Shown here: positions 1 through 5,111 of the stretch, piece after piece
How the letters are laid out: each line of letters opens with the position of its first letter
Position numbering within the stretch: position 1 is the stretch's first letter
DNA from: Bacillota bacterium
GTDB taxonomy: Bacteria > Bacillota > Bacilli > Thermoactinomycetales > DSM-44946
Direction: 5' to 3'
DNA: 5,111 bases
Assembly (NCBI GenBank): GCA_021793745.1
Contig: JAJYSD010000143.1
Coordinates: forward strand, 1-5,111
Notes under the pieces: generated by a model
What the model saw: the letters and a program-made list of their open reading frames with translations, nothing else
What the model was told of the DNA's origin: nothing
Databases searched by the model: none
Made by a program: the position numbers and the translations under genes

Positions 1-44
1 TCCGATCTGAGGCTGATAGAAGAACGGAGATGGGAACATACTAA
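1..44 (+). other. Possible 3' tail of an upstream gene (unassigned)
   Basis: Reading from base 3, thirteen sense codons run to a TAA at 42-44. This could be the C-terminal end of the gene upstream of yphA, but the tail is too short and hydrophilic to assign to a family. The second frame stops at once (TGA at 8-10) and could equally be the true end of a gene. The first frame is open through the whole stretch but belongs to the yphA reading frame. None of the three can be preferred from this window alone. Confidence 0.2.
14..43 (+). promoter_or_regulatory. Candidate forespore sigma-G promoter of the yphA cluster
   Basis: The heptamer CATACTA at 37-43 matches the sigma-G -10 consensus (cATnmTA as I recall it) at every position. 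Exactly 18 nt upstream lies TGATA at 14-18, which fits the -35 consensus gnATr at all but its first base. An 18-nt spacer is the sigma-G norm. Transcription would begin near base 50, leaving a leader of about 20 nt that still contains the Shine-Dalgarno of the first gene. The fit to sigma-F is poorer, because the G/R positions before the -10 core do not match. This is a motif reading, not proof of use. It agrees with a sporulation role for the genes downstream. Confidence 0.5.
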
Positions 45-52
45 AGAAAAAC

Positions 53-61
53 GGAAGGGGG
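53..61 (+). promoter_or_regulatory. Shine-Dalgarno that fixes the GTG start at 70
   Basis: GGAAGGGGG is followed by 8 nt and then GTG at 70. The reading frame is open further upstream to the window edge, so this site is what decides the start. Confidence 0.7.
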
Positions 62-69
62 CTTCAGGG

Positions 70-681
70 GTGTCTCCCGGAGTACCGGCCTTCCTTTCCA
101 TCCTGGCGTTGATTACGCTGCGCATGACGGGATGGTTTTCGCGGTTACCGCGGGATGTGGGGCTTTCCTCGGACAACGAGCTGTTCGGATGGCTGCTGGC
201 CGCCTCGGTTTCTTCCGTCGTGGTACTTCCGATTTCGCCCGCGGCGACCCTTCACATGGGATTTCTCTGGTTGCTCTGCGCCTTTTTACGCCTCATGCAC
301 AAAGTGCCGCCGGCCGCCCGCATTTCCTCCGGGGTTGCGCTTTTCTTTTTCGGCTTTGCGCTCTTTATCGCCGGAGAGTTGTCGGCACTCGATCCCTCAT
401 GGGCGCTGTTTCCGCTTCAGCATTTTTGCCTCGCTTTGTTGGTTGGGCTCACCCTGCTGATCACGCCGCGGTTGGACCGGCGGCTGGTGATTTTGATGGG
501 TGGGATACTTCTGGGCATCGTCCTGTCTGTGATGAGCCCCGTGTCTTTATCCGGAGGCATTCGTATCGGCTCCGCCCTGTATTGGGATATGTTGTGGGTT
601 TCGATGATTGCATTGACCTCTCTACATTACGTTCTTTTGTGGGCGGAGCGGAAGTTGCTTCGATTCAGGGCAAAACTTTAG
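70..681 (+). CDS. yphA: YphA-like multi-pass membrane protein
   Basis: An integral membrane protein of 203 residues with no known biochemical activity. Hydrophobic segments lie near residues 6-22, 39-55, 60-76, 87-105, 113-131, 138-155 and 170-192, giving about seven membrane passes. The protein ends in a basic tail (RKLLRFRAKL), which suggests that the C-terminus is cytosolic. No catalytic motif is visible. Assignment to YphA rests on size (B. subtilis YphA is about 200 residues), topology and position immediately before a YIEGIA protein and der, rather than on a signature motif. Translation starts at GTG, 8 nt after a strong Shine-Dalgarno. An upstream in-frame extension (SDLRLIEERR...) is hydrophilic and charged and looks non-coding. 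The gene probably leads the cluster behind a sigma-G-like promoter. The next gene starts 22 nt after its TAG stop. Confidence 0.7.
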   Translation: MSPGVPAFLSILALITLRMTGWFSRLPRDVGLSSDNELFGWLLAASVSSVVVLPISPAATLHMGFLWLLCAFLRLMHKVPPAARISSGVALFFFGFALFIAGELSALDPSWALFPLQHFCLALLVGLTLLITPRLDRRLVILMGGILLGIVLSVMSPVSLSGGIRIGSALYWDMLWVSMIALTSLHYVLLWAERKLLRFRAKL

Positions 682-703
682 GAATATAGAAGGGATCGGA
701 AGA

Positions 704-1585
704 ATGAAGTTGGAACTGTATACCCAAGCGGTCATCGCCGGCCTGGTTGTCGGTTTCCTGGCTCGGATACGGATGCTCCGCACGGATTATCGCCAATATC
801 CCACGTATCCCCACGGGCAAGTGATTCACCTTTCCCTCGGGCTGATTGCGGCTGCGCTGGGGGCGGTCGCTGTTCCGGCCCTCTTGGACCGCGATTACAC
901 AGCGGTCACCTTCTTAACATTGGCCGCACAGCAATTTCGGGAAGTCCGCAACATGGAGCGGGAAACCCTGTCGAAGATGGACCAGATGGAGCTGGTGCCC
1001 AGGGGGGGTTCTTACATCGAAGGCATCGCCATGGTATTTGAAGGAAGGAATTATCTGGTCATATTTTCCGCTTTCATCACCTCTTTGGCGGTGATTATCG
1101 GCGGATGGGTGAGCGGAACGGTTGCGGGGATGTTCATGATCTGGCTCTCCGGCCGGCTCCGCTCCGGCAAGTACCTGGGAGATATTGCGGAGGTTACCGA
1201 AGGAACGCTCCGCTTTGAGGGCCCCAATCTGTATGTGGACGACATTTATCTGATGAACGTGGGATTGGTGGATGATCAGGAGCGAATCCAACAATTCGGA
1301 TTGGGCATCATTATCACCCCGAAGGACAAGGATTCGCGGGTAACGATCAGCAATATCGGTCAAAGACAGGCCATACTTCACGATGTCTCCGCCATCATGG
1401 GTGTGTACAGGGATACCGGAGAACCGGGCCTGGTTCCCCTTTCCAAAAGAGATCTGAAAGATGGCCGATTGGGACTCCTGTTGCTCCCGCAGGAACGGGA
1501 CCTGCAACGGACGATCGAAGTGATCAAGCGCGTTCCTGTTTTGGAAGGTGCCGTACGGATGCCCACGGAATCAGGGGGAAACTAA
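704..1585 (+). CDS. yphB: YIEGIA family membrane protein (YphB-like)
   Basis: A protein of 293 residues carrying the hexapeptide that names the YIEGIA family, at residues 104-109 within GGSYIEGIAMVFEGRN. The N-terminus is hydrophobic (about 7-21), followed by a second hydrophobic stretch (41-60) and a shorter one (66-76). After the YIEGIA motif come two closely spaced membrane segments (about 118-133 and 135-149). The last 140 residues are soluble and of mixed alpha/beta character, with the strand-like stretches GLGIIITP (199-206) and LGLLLLP (256-262). The family is restricted to spore formers as far as I know, and its molecular function is unknown. The symbol follows B. subtilis yphB, which lies between yphA and der; I assign it from memory of gene order. 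Translation starts at ATG after AAGGGA with an 8-nt spacer. It is followed after 19 nt by its presumed small partner. Confidence 0.85.
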   Translation: MKLELYTQAVIAGLVVGFLARIRMLRTDYRQYPTYPHGQVIHLSLGLIAAALGAVAVPALLDRDYTAVTFLTLAAQQFREVRNMERETLSKMDQMELVPRGGSYIEGIAMVFEGRNYLVIFSAFITSLAVIIGGWVSGTVAGMFMIWLSGRLRSGKYLGDIAEVTEGTLRFEGPNLYVDDIYLMNVGLVDDQERIQQFGLGIIITPKDKDSRVTISNIGQRQAILHDVSAIMGVYRDTGEPGLVPLSKRDLKDGRLGLLLLPQERDLQRTIEVIKRVPVLEGAVRMPTESGGN

Positions 1586-1590
1586 GTGCC

Positions 1591-1596
1591 GGGAGG
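1591..1596 (+). promoter_or_regulatory. Shine-Dalgarno that fixes the ATG start at 1605
   Basis: GGGAGG lies 8 nt before ATG 1605. A longer in-frame reading from ATG 1548 would overlap the end of the YIEGIA gene and lacks such a site, so 1605 is preferred. Confidence 0.75.
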
Positions 1597-1604
1597 CAGT
1601 GAGA

Positions 1605-1796
1605 ATGGGAACGATCGAAAAAGCGATTTTGGCGGTGGTGACTCGCGACATGGATCGGGTTGCAGGGGGAGCCCCGATATTCTTTGCCGAGACGGAGAGG
1701 GAAATGGAGCATCTGGCTTTCACCCTGGAGAAAATCCTCGACGGGATGGCTCATCGCCTGGATCCGGTGACCATGATCATTGTCCGGCACACATGA
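1605..1796 (+). CDS. Small YIEGIA-partner protein ('capping complex subunit for YIEGIA' type)
   Basis: A 63-residue soluble protein beginning MGTIEKAILAVVTRD. It has a hydrophobic strand (residues 7-12), a Gly-Gly-Ala-Pro turn leading into a second strand (GGAPIFFAE, 21-29), an amphipathic helix (32-48, EMEHLAFTLEKILDGMAH) and a C-terminal strand (TMIIVRH, 56-62). This pattern and its place directly after the YIEGIA gene match small proteins that I recall being annotated as 'capping complex subunit for YIEGIA'. The name implies that it binds or caps the YIEGIA membrane protein. I see no direct evidence for that in the sequence, and no catalytic residues are apparent. Its TGA stop overlaps the ATG of the next gene (ATGA), so the two are probably translationally coupled. 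Confidence 0.75.
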   Translation: MGTIEKAILAVVTRDMDRVAGGAPIFFAETEREMEHLAFTLEKILDGMAHRLDPVTMIIVRHT

Positions 1797-2185
1797 AGGG
1801 GCGCATCTATCTGAGCGAGGACAGGGGTGCTTGTGCGCTGATCGCCGCCGCCTTGGACGTCTTTTCGCACCAAGAGGAGGTTCCCGGAGCCCGGGAAGTG
1901 GTGCTCTGGGCCATGGAAACGGGAATGGATTGGTCCCGAACGGGGTGGCTTTGGCCGGCCGGTGAAGGGTCCGGGGGGAGATCGGTTTTTTATTGCGGTG
2001 TGAGCAGCGGTTCGCCGATCGTAGAGCGCTCTCTTTGTTATTTGATGCCCATGCTGGGGGGGTCCCCGCTCCAATGGGAATTTGTCCGCCTACAGATCCG
2101 GGCGCCCCGGATTCGTTCTTGGCAGGGGTTGCTTCGAAAGTATTCACGCCTGTCCCAATTGATCCGGGAGGAGATGGGACATTGA
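1793..2185 (+). CDS. Divergent DUF3189-like protein, Cys/His motif lost
   Basis: A protein of 130 residues that at first sight resembles nothing. It aligns with the canonical DUF3189 protein encoded next door: both start with a short strand (RIY / RIF) and an AAA-containing helix, and both have Val-Pro at 30-31. From there to about residue 97 they align without a gap. Shared residues include E35, G51, G57, G62, V65, G69, S72, R79, L81 and G89. I count about 12 identities in 68 positions, with matching hydrophobic pattern. It lacks the N-terminal CYGSAHSS-type motif, having SEDRGACA instead, and its C-terminal part is about 28 residues shorter. I infer a diverged paralog, perhaps a non-catalytic partner of the intact copy. 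Its ATG overlaps the previous stop and has no recognisable Shine-Dalgarno (upstream bases TGTCCGGCACAC), so it probably depends on ribosomes finishing the previous gene. The overlap arrangement with both neighbours argues that it is a real gene. Confidence 0.65.
   Translation: MKGRIYLSEDRGACALIAAALDVFSHQEEVPGAREVVLWAMETGMDWSRTGWLWPAGEGSGGRSVFYCGVSSGSPIVERSLCYLMPMLGGSPLQWEFVRLQIRAPRIRSWQGLLRKYSRLSQLIREEMGH
2166..2173 (+). promoter_or_regulatory. Shine-Dalgarno that fixes the TTG start at 2182
   Basis: GGGAGGAG is followed by 8 nt and then TTG 2182, which overlaps the preceding TGA stop. It identifies TTG as the start in preference to the far-upstream ATG at 1993, which would add 63 residues read out of frame within the previous gene. 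Confidence 0.75.
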
Positions 2186-2658
2186 GGATTTTCTATTATT
2201 GTTACGGAAGCGCCCACTCGTCGGTGGTCGCTGCGGCGATTCACCTGGGGAAACTCCCTACCCGACGGGTCCCTACGATATCGGAAATTTGCAGTCTTCC
2301 CGATTTTGATCGCTCATCGGACCAGTGTTTGGGCATGGTGTACTACAAGGGGAAGGATGAATGGGGAAACCCGGTGTATACGGTGGGACTGGGGAGCCGG
2401 CCCGCCGTGGCCTGTCGGACCCTTCAATCCATGATCCATCTTATGGGAAATCCGGAGGACTTTCGTTTTTATAATGCCCTCGACTGTTTGAAGATGATGG
2501 GAAAGGTGGGGGGTGCCATTTCCCGCCGTTACGGCTTCCCCACCCTGGGTCGCCCCTTGGCCGCCTGGGGAGTGAAGCGCAGTTATTCCCTTTTGGTGGC
2601 TTTGGTGGAGCGGGTCAAAAGGGAGGTTCGTGTTGCTTCCGAGGAGCATTCCGGATAA
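2182..2658 (+). CDS. DUF3189 family protein
   Basis: A soluble protein of 158 residues. From the TTG start the protein reads (M)RIFYYCYGSAHSSVVAAAIHL. The Cys-Tyr-Gly-x-x-His-Ser-Ser motif (C7, H12, S13, S14) followed by an alanine-rich helix is what I recognise as the DUF3189 signature. It continues with a conserved Val-Pro (30-31), a Gly-x-x-x-Tyr-x-Gly-x-Asp-Glu-x-Gly-Asn segment (51-63), a YTVG strand (66-69), and a C-terminal region with LGRPLAAWG (122-130). The family has no established function. The clustered Cys, His and Ser after the first strand look like an active or ligand-binding site, which is an inference. The start overlaps the preceding stop by TTGA. It is the last gene of the presumed sporulation cluster. 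A longer version starting at ATG 1993 was rejected because it would run through the preceding gene. Confidence 0.85.
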   Translation: MRIFYYCYGSAHSSVVAAAIHLGKLPTRRVPTISEICSLPDFDRSSDQCLGMVYYKGKDEWGNPVYTVGLGSRPAVACRTLQSMIHLMGNPEDFRFYNALDCLKMMGKVGGAISRRYGFPTLGRPLAAWGVKRSYSLLVALVERVKREVRVASEEHSG

Positions 2659-2661
2659 GAT
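2633..2661 (+). promoter_or_regulatory. Weak sigma-A-like promoter candidate for der
   Basis: TTGCTT (2633-2638) and TAAGAT (2656-2661) are separated by exactly 17 nt, the ideal sigma-A spacing. The -35 matches TTGACA at three of six positions and the -10 matches TATAAT at four of six, with no extended -10 TG. Transcription would begin near 2668, some 48 nt before der. It would give an essential GTPase its own vegetative expression despite lying behind sporulation genes. Chance matches of this quality are common, so this is only a candidate. Confidence 0.3.
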
Positions 2662-2715
2662 TGGTATGTATCGACCATGGGTTTTTTTGAGTGGAAGCCG
2701 AGGTGAGGATGGATC

Positions 2716-4032
2716 ATGGTTTTGCCTGTTGTCGCGATTGTCGGCAGGCCGAATGTGGGGAAATCGACGCTGTTTAACCGGATTGCCGGAGAACGCATCG
2801 CGATTGTGGAAGACAAGCCCGGTATCACCCGGGATCGGATTTATACCCACGGAGAATGGACGGGAAAAAGGTTCCACCTGATCGATACCGGTGGATTGGA
2901 TTTTGGCGGGGAAGATGTTTTTGTCGAGCATGTCCGGCATCAGGTGGAGCTGGCTGTGGATGAAGCCGACGTGATCGTTTTTGTCGTCGACGGGCGGGAG
3001 GGGTTGATGCCGTCCGACGAGGAGGTGGCCACATGGCTCCACCGGTCGAGTAAGCCGGTGGTGGTGGCTGTCAACAAAGCGGACAACCGTCGTTTGCGGG
3101 AGGAGATGTACGAGTTCTACAGCCTCGGGTTTGAAGAGGTGATTCCCATCTCCGCCCTTCACGGAACCGGGACGGGAGATCTTCTCGATGCGGTGGTGGC
3201 CCGCTTTCCCGAGCAGGAGGAATCCCTCTACGACGAGGATACGATCCGGGTGGCCGCCATCGGTCGTCCAAATGTGGGAAAGTCTTCGTTGATCAATGCC
3301 CTCTTGGGGGAAGAGCGGGTGATCGTCAGTTCCATCCCCGGCACGACTCGGGATGCCGTGGATACTCCGCTGCACCGGGATGGGCAGGATTTCGTGCTGA
3401 TCGATACCGCCGGCATTCGAAAGCGGGGGAAGGTGTATGAATCGACGGAGAAGTACAGCGTCCTTCGTGCGCTCCGGGCGATCGAACGCTCCGATGTGGC
3501 CCTGATCGTGTTGGACGGGGAGCGGGGCATTGCCGAACAGGACAAGCGGATTGCCGGATATGCCCATGAAGCTGGCCGGGCTTCGATTTTCGTGGTCAAC
3601 AAATGGGACGCGGTGGAAAAAGATGAGAAGACCATGGACCGCTATCGAAAGGAAATCATGAACGCCTTTTCCTTCATGGATTATGCTCCGATCCTGTTTG
3701 TTTCCGCGAAAACAGGGCAACGGATTCACCGGATTTTACCCGCCGTGCAGGAGGTGGCCGAGCAGCATGCCATGCGGGTGTCGACATCCGCTTTGAATCA
3801 GGTGTTGACGGATGCGATGCTGATTACGCCGCCGCCGTCGGACCGGGGCAAGCGGTTGAGGATTCGCTACGGCACGCAGGTATCGGTGAAACCGCCGACG
3901 CTGGTCCTTTTCGTCAATGATCCAGAGCTGGCACACTTCAGCTATCTCCGTTATCTGGAAAACCGGATTCGTGAAGCCTTCGGTTTTCAGGGAACCCCCC
4001 TGCGCATCCGCCTGCGCAAAGGGAATCAATAG
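2716..4032 (+). CDS. der: Ribosome-assembly GTPase Der (EngA)
   Basis: An essential GTPase with tandem G domains that acts in maturation of the 50S ribosomal subunit. The first G domain has the P-loop GRPNVGKS (residues 10-17), switch GITRD (36-40), DTGG (57-60), NKAD (120-123) and SAL (146-148). An acidic linker (about 165-175, [10 protein letters not shown]) leads to the second G domain, with GRPNVGKS (183-190), PGTTRD (208-213), DTAG (230-233), NKWD (295-298) and SAK (330-332). The remaining 100 residues form the KH-like domain that closes the family, ending in the basic tail [13 protein letters not shown]. The length of 438 residues is typical and every G motif is intact. The ATG follows an AGGTGAGG Shine-Dalgarno with a 7-nt spacer. 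It lies 57 nt after the DUF3189 gene and 37 nt before plsY. The gap on either side holds no convincing terminator, so it may be co-transcribed with plsY and gpsA. Confidence 0.98.
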   Translation: MVLPVVAIVGRPNVGKSTLFNRIAGERIAIVEDKPGITRDRIYTHGEWTGKRFHLIDTGGLDFGGEDVFVEHVRHQVELAVDEADVIVFVVDGREGLMPSDEEVATWLHRSSKPVVVAVNKADNRRLREEMYEFYSLGFEEVIPISALHGTGTGDLLDAVVARFPEQEESLYDEDTIRVAAIGRPNVGKSSLINALLGEERVIVSSIPGTTRDAVDTPLHRDGQDFVLIDTAGIRKRGKVYESTEKYSVLRALRAIERSDVALIVLDGERGIAEQDKRIAGYAHEAGRASIFVVNKWDAVEKDEKTMDRYRKEIMNAFSFMDYAPILFVSAKTGQRIHRILPAVQEVAEQHAMRVSTSALNQVLTDAMLITPPPSDRGKRLRIRYGTQVSVKPPTLVLFVNDPELAHFSYLRYLENRIREAFGFQGTPLRIRLRKGNQ

Positions 4033-4069
4033 AGGCCGACGCGGAGATTAAAAGAGTGAGGGGAGAAAC

Positions 4070-4657
4070 ATGTTTTTGATCGCGCTCCTTCTAGCCTATT
4101 TGTTGGGATCGATCAGCTTCAGCTATCTGGTGGCATACAAAGTGAAAGGGATTGACATCCGCCGTTATGGCAGCGGAAATGCCGGGGCGACCAATACGCT
4201 CCGGGTTGTGGGAAGGGGCCCCGCTGCCCTGGTCTTTCTGTTGGACGCCGTGAAGGGAATGGCGGCGGTGGGGGTCGGTCAACTGTTTGGAGGGGAGCCG
4301 GCGCTGCTGATGGCGACGGGCGTGGCCGCCATCGTCGGACATAACTGGCCCGTTTTTCTCAAATTCCGCGGAGGAAAAGGGATCGCCACGACGATCGGGG
4401 TCACGGCCCTCCTGACCTTTCAGGCGGCCCTTGTGTCGGGAATATTCGCGGTTCTCGCCATTTTGCTAACCCGGTATGTTTCGCTGGGATCTTTGGTGTT
4501 TACCACCTTGTTGCCGATCCTGATCGGTTGGATGGATTATCCGCCGGCGTATTTCTGGATCAGCCTGATCATTACTCTGCTGGCCTATCTTCGACATCGC
4601 GACAATATCAAACGGTTGCTGCAAGGGAAGGAGCACCGCATCGGCATCAGGAAATGA
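4070..4657 (+). CDS. plsY: Acyl-phosphate:glycerol-3-phosphate acyltransferase PlsY
   Basis: An integral membrane enzyme that transfers an acyl group from acyl-phosphate (made by PlsX) to position 1 of sn-glycerol-3-phosphate, the first committed step of phospholipid synthesis in most bacteria. The 195 residues carry all three PlsY motifs. The first is GSGNAGATN (34-42). The second is GHNWPVFLKFRGGKGIAT (90-107), including the glycine-rich loop. The third is the C-terminal RHRDNIKRLLQGKE (175-188). Hydrophobic stretches lie near 1-22, 50-72, 80-92, 108-134, 138-154 and 161-174. Length and motifs are normal and the enzyme should be active. The ATG follows GAGGGGAG (4058-4065) closely. The gene is followed after 18 nt by gpsA, which supplies its acceptor substrate, so the two probably form one transcription unit with der. 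Confidence 0.97.
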   Translation: MFLIALLLAYLLGSISFSYLVAYKVKGIDIRRYGSGNAGATNTLRVVGRGPAALVFLLDAVKGMAAVGVGQLFGGEPALLMATGVAAIVGHNWPVFLKFRGGKGIATTIGVTALLTFQAALVSGIFAVLAILLTRYVSLGSLVFTTLLPILIGWMDYPPAYFWISLIITLLAYLRHRDNIKRLLQGKEHRIGIRK

Positions 4658-4658
4658 C

Positions 4659-4666
4659 GGAAGGGG
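4659..4666 (+). promoter_or_regulatory. Shine-Dalgarno favouring the gpsA start at 4676
   Basis: GGAAGGGG is followed by three in-frame ATGs at 4667, 4670 and 4676. Only the last has a workable spacer (9 nt); the first two are 0 and 3 nt away. Confidence 0.65.
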
Positions 4667-4675
4667 ATGATGAAC

Positions 4676-5111
4676 ATGAGAGCGGCGGTGTTGGGAGCAG
4701 GCAGTTGGGGGACCGTACTGGCCTCCCTGTTGGCGGATAACGGATTTGCGGTGGCGATCTACGCCCGAAATCCCTCGGTCGCGGAAGAGATTAACCGACG
4801 GCGGACCAACGCGAAGTATCTGCCTGAATTTCACCTCCCGCCCGGTGTTCGGGCGACCACTTCTCTGGAGGAGGCCGTTTCCGACAAGGAGCTGATCGTG
4901 GTCGCAATTCCTTCACACTCGGTACGGGAAGTGGCCCGGTCGGCGGCTCCCTATCTGGATGAGCGATCCCGGGTGGTTCACGCAACCAAGGGATTTGAAC
5001 CGGATACCCTCAAACGAATTTCCGAGGTCTTGGCGGAGGAGTTCCCCGCATCGTTGGCCGATCGGATCGCCGTGTTGTCCGGTCCCAGCCACGCTGAGGA
5101 GGAGATCGGAA
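4676..5111 (+). CDS. gpsA: Glycerol-3-phosphate dehydrogenase [NAD(P)+] GpsA, partial (5' end)
   Basis: The first 145 codons of a gene that continues past the right edge; a complete GpsA is about 340 residues. The cytosolic enzyme reduces dihydroxyacetone phosphate to sn-glycerol-3-phosphate with NAD(P)H. The N-terminus is a Rossmann fold with the dinucleotide-binding GAGSWGT at residues 7-13. It continues with VVAIPSH (75-81), the ATKGFE segment (103-108) containing the conserved lysine K105, and SGPSHAEE (135-142), typical of the Bacillus-type enzyme. The start at 4676 is chosen for Shine-Dalgarno spacing; starts at 4667 or 4670 would add two or three residues (MMN or MN before the Met). 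Its product feeds PlsY directly upstream. In B. subtilis gpsA also lies near der. No frameshift or stop is seen in the visible part. Confidence 0.96.
   Translation, partial: MRAAVLGAGSWGTVLASLLADNGFAVAIYARNPSVAEEINRRRTNAKYLPEFHLPPGVRATTSLEEAVSDKELIVVAIPSHSVREVARSAAPYLDERSRVVHATKGFEPDTLKRISEVLAEEFPASLADRIAVLSGPSHAEEEIG

Noticed and set aside
1..69. N-terminal extension of the YphA-like protein to the window edge (frame is open)
   Set aside because: The extra residues are strongly charged and not membrane-like. A strong Shine-Dalgarno at 53-61 with an 8-nt spacer points to GTG 70.
132..689. Second plus-strand open frame of 185 codons overlapping the YphA-like gene
   Set aside because: It is a shifted frame of a GC-rich gene, lacks membrane segments and a ribosome binding site, and its arginine-rich, glycine-rich composition is typical of a shadow.
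1524..2147. Minus-strand open frame of 207 codons opposite the small partner and divergent DUF3189 genes
   Set aside because: The composition is low-complexity (Pro, Arg, Ser, His) with no domain. The plus-strand genes there have good start sites, overlaps and family matches.
2671..2688. CCATGG palindrome followed by a run of seven T, as a possible terminator before der
   Set aside because: The palindrome has only three base pairs and no loop, so it cannot form a stable hairpin. The T run alone is not enough.
2677..2706. Nine-codon open frame (MGFFEWKPR) in the gap before der
   Set aside because: It has no Shine-Dalgarno upstream and its end overlaps the der ribosome binding site. It is too short to distinguish from chance.
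2314..3729. Long open frame of 471 codons on the minus strand, antisense to der
   Set aside because: It lies opposite der, whose motifs are complete. The translation is rich in His, Pro and Arg with no recognisable domain, which is typical of a shadow frame of a GC-rich gene.

Overview
The window is a single plus-strand gene train from what looks like a spore-forming Bacillota. The gene content and order (a YphA-like membrane protein, a YIEGIA protein, then der and gpsA) resemble the yphA-yphB-der-gpsA region of Bacillus subtilis as I remember it. The G+C content is clearly higher than in Bacillus (by eye, mid to high fifties percent). Together with the DUF3189 genes and plsY sitting between der and gpsA, this suggests a Thermoactinomycetaceae-like or other moderately GC-rich endospore former. 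The genus cannot be fixed from this window. Almost every gene has a strong purine-rich Shine-Dalgarno sequence, which also fits Bacillota.

Left half (about 1-2658): a tight cluster of five small genes of poorly known function. They encode a multi-pass YphA-like membrane protein (GTG start), a YIEGIA membrane protein, a 63-residue 'capping complex subunit for YIEGIA'-type protein, a divergent DUF3189-like protein, and a canonical DUF3189 protein (TTG start). The last three are joined by 4-nt stop/start overlaps. Just upstream of the first gene lies a close match to a forespore sigma-G promoter (-10 CATACTA, 18-nt spacer). This predicts that the cluster is transcribed in the forespore during sporulation.

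Right half (about 2659-5111): housekeeping genes. They are der (ribosome-assembly GTPase with two G domains), plsY (acyl-phosphate:glycerol-3-phosphate acyltransferase) and the first 145 codons of gpsA (glycerol-3-phosphate dehydrogenase), which runs off the right edge. GpsA makes the sn-glycerol-3-phosphate that PlsY acylates in the first step of phospholipid synthesis, so the pair forms a short pathway unit. A weak sigma-A-like promoter at the 3' end of the second DUF3189 gene could let these vegetative genes be transcribed separately from the sporulation cluster.

No RNA genes, mobile elements, CRISPR arrays, repeats or convincing terminators were seen. All gaps between genes are under 70 nt. 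The part most worth a second look is the cluster of YIEGIA, small partner and paired DUF3189 genes under a probable forespore promoter, including a DUF3189 copy that has lost the family's Cys/His/Ser motif.
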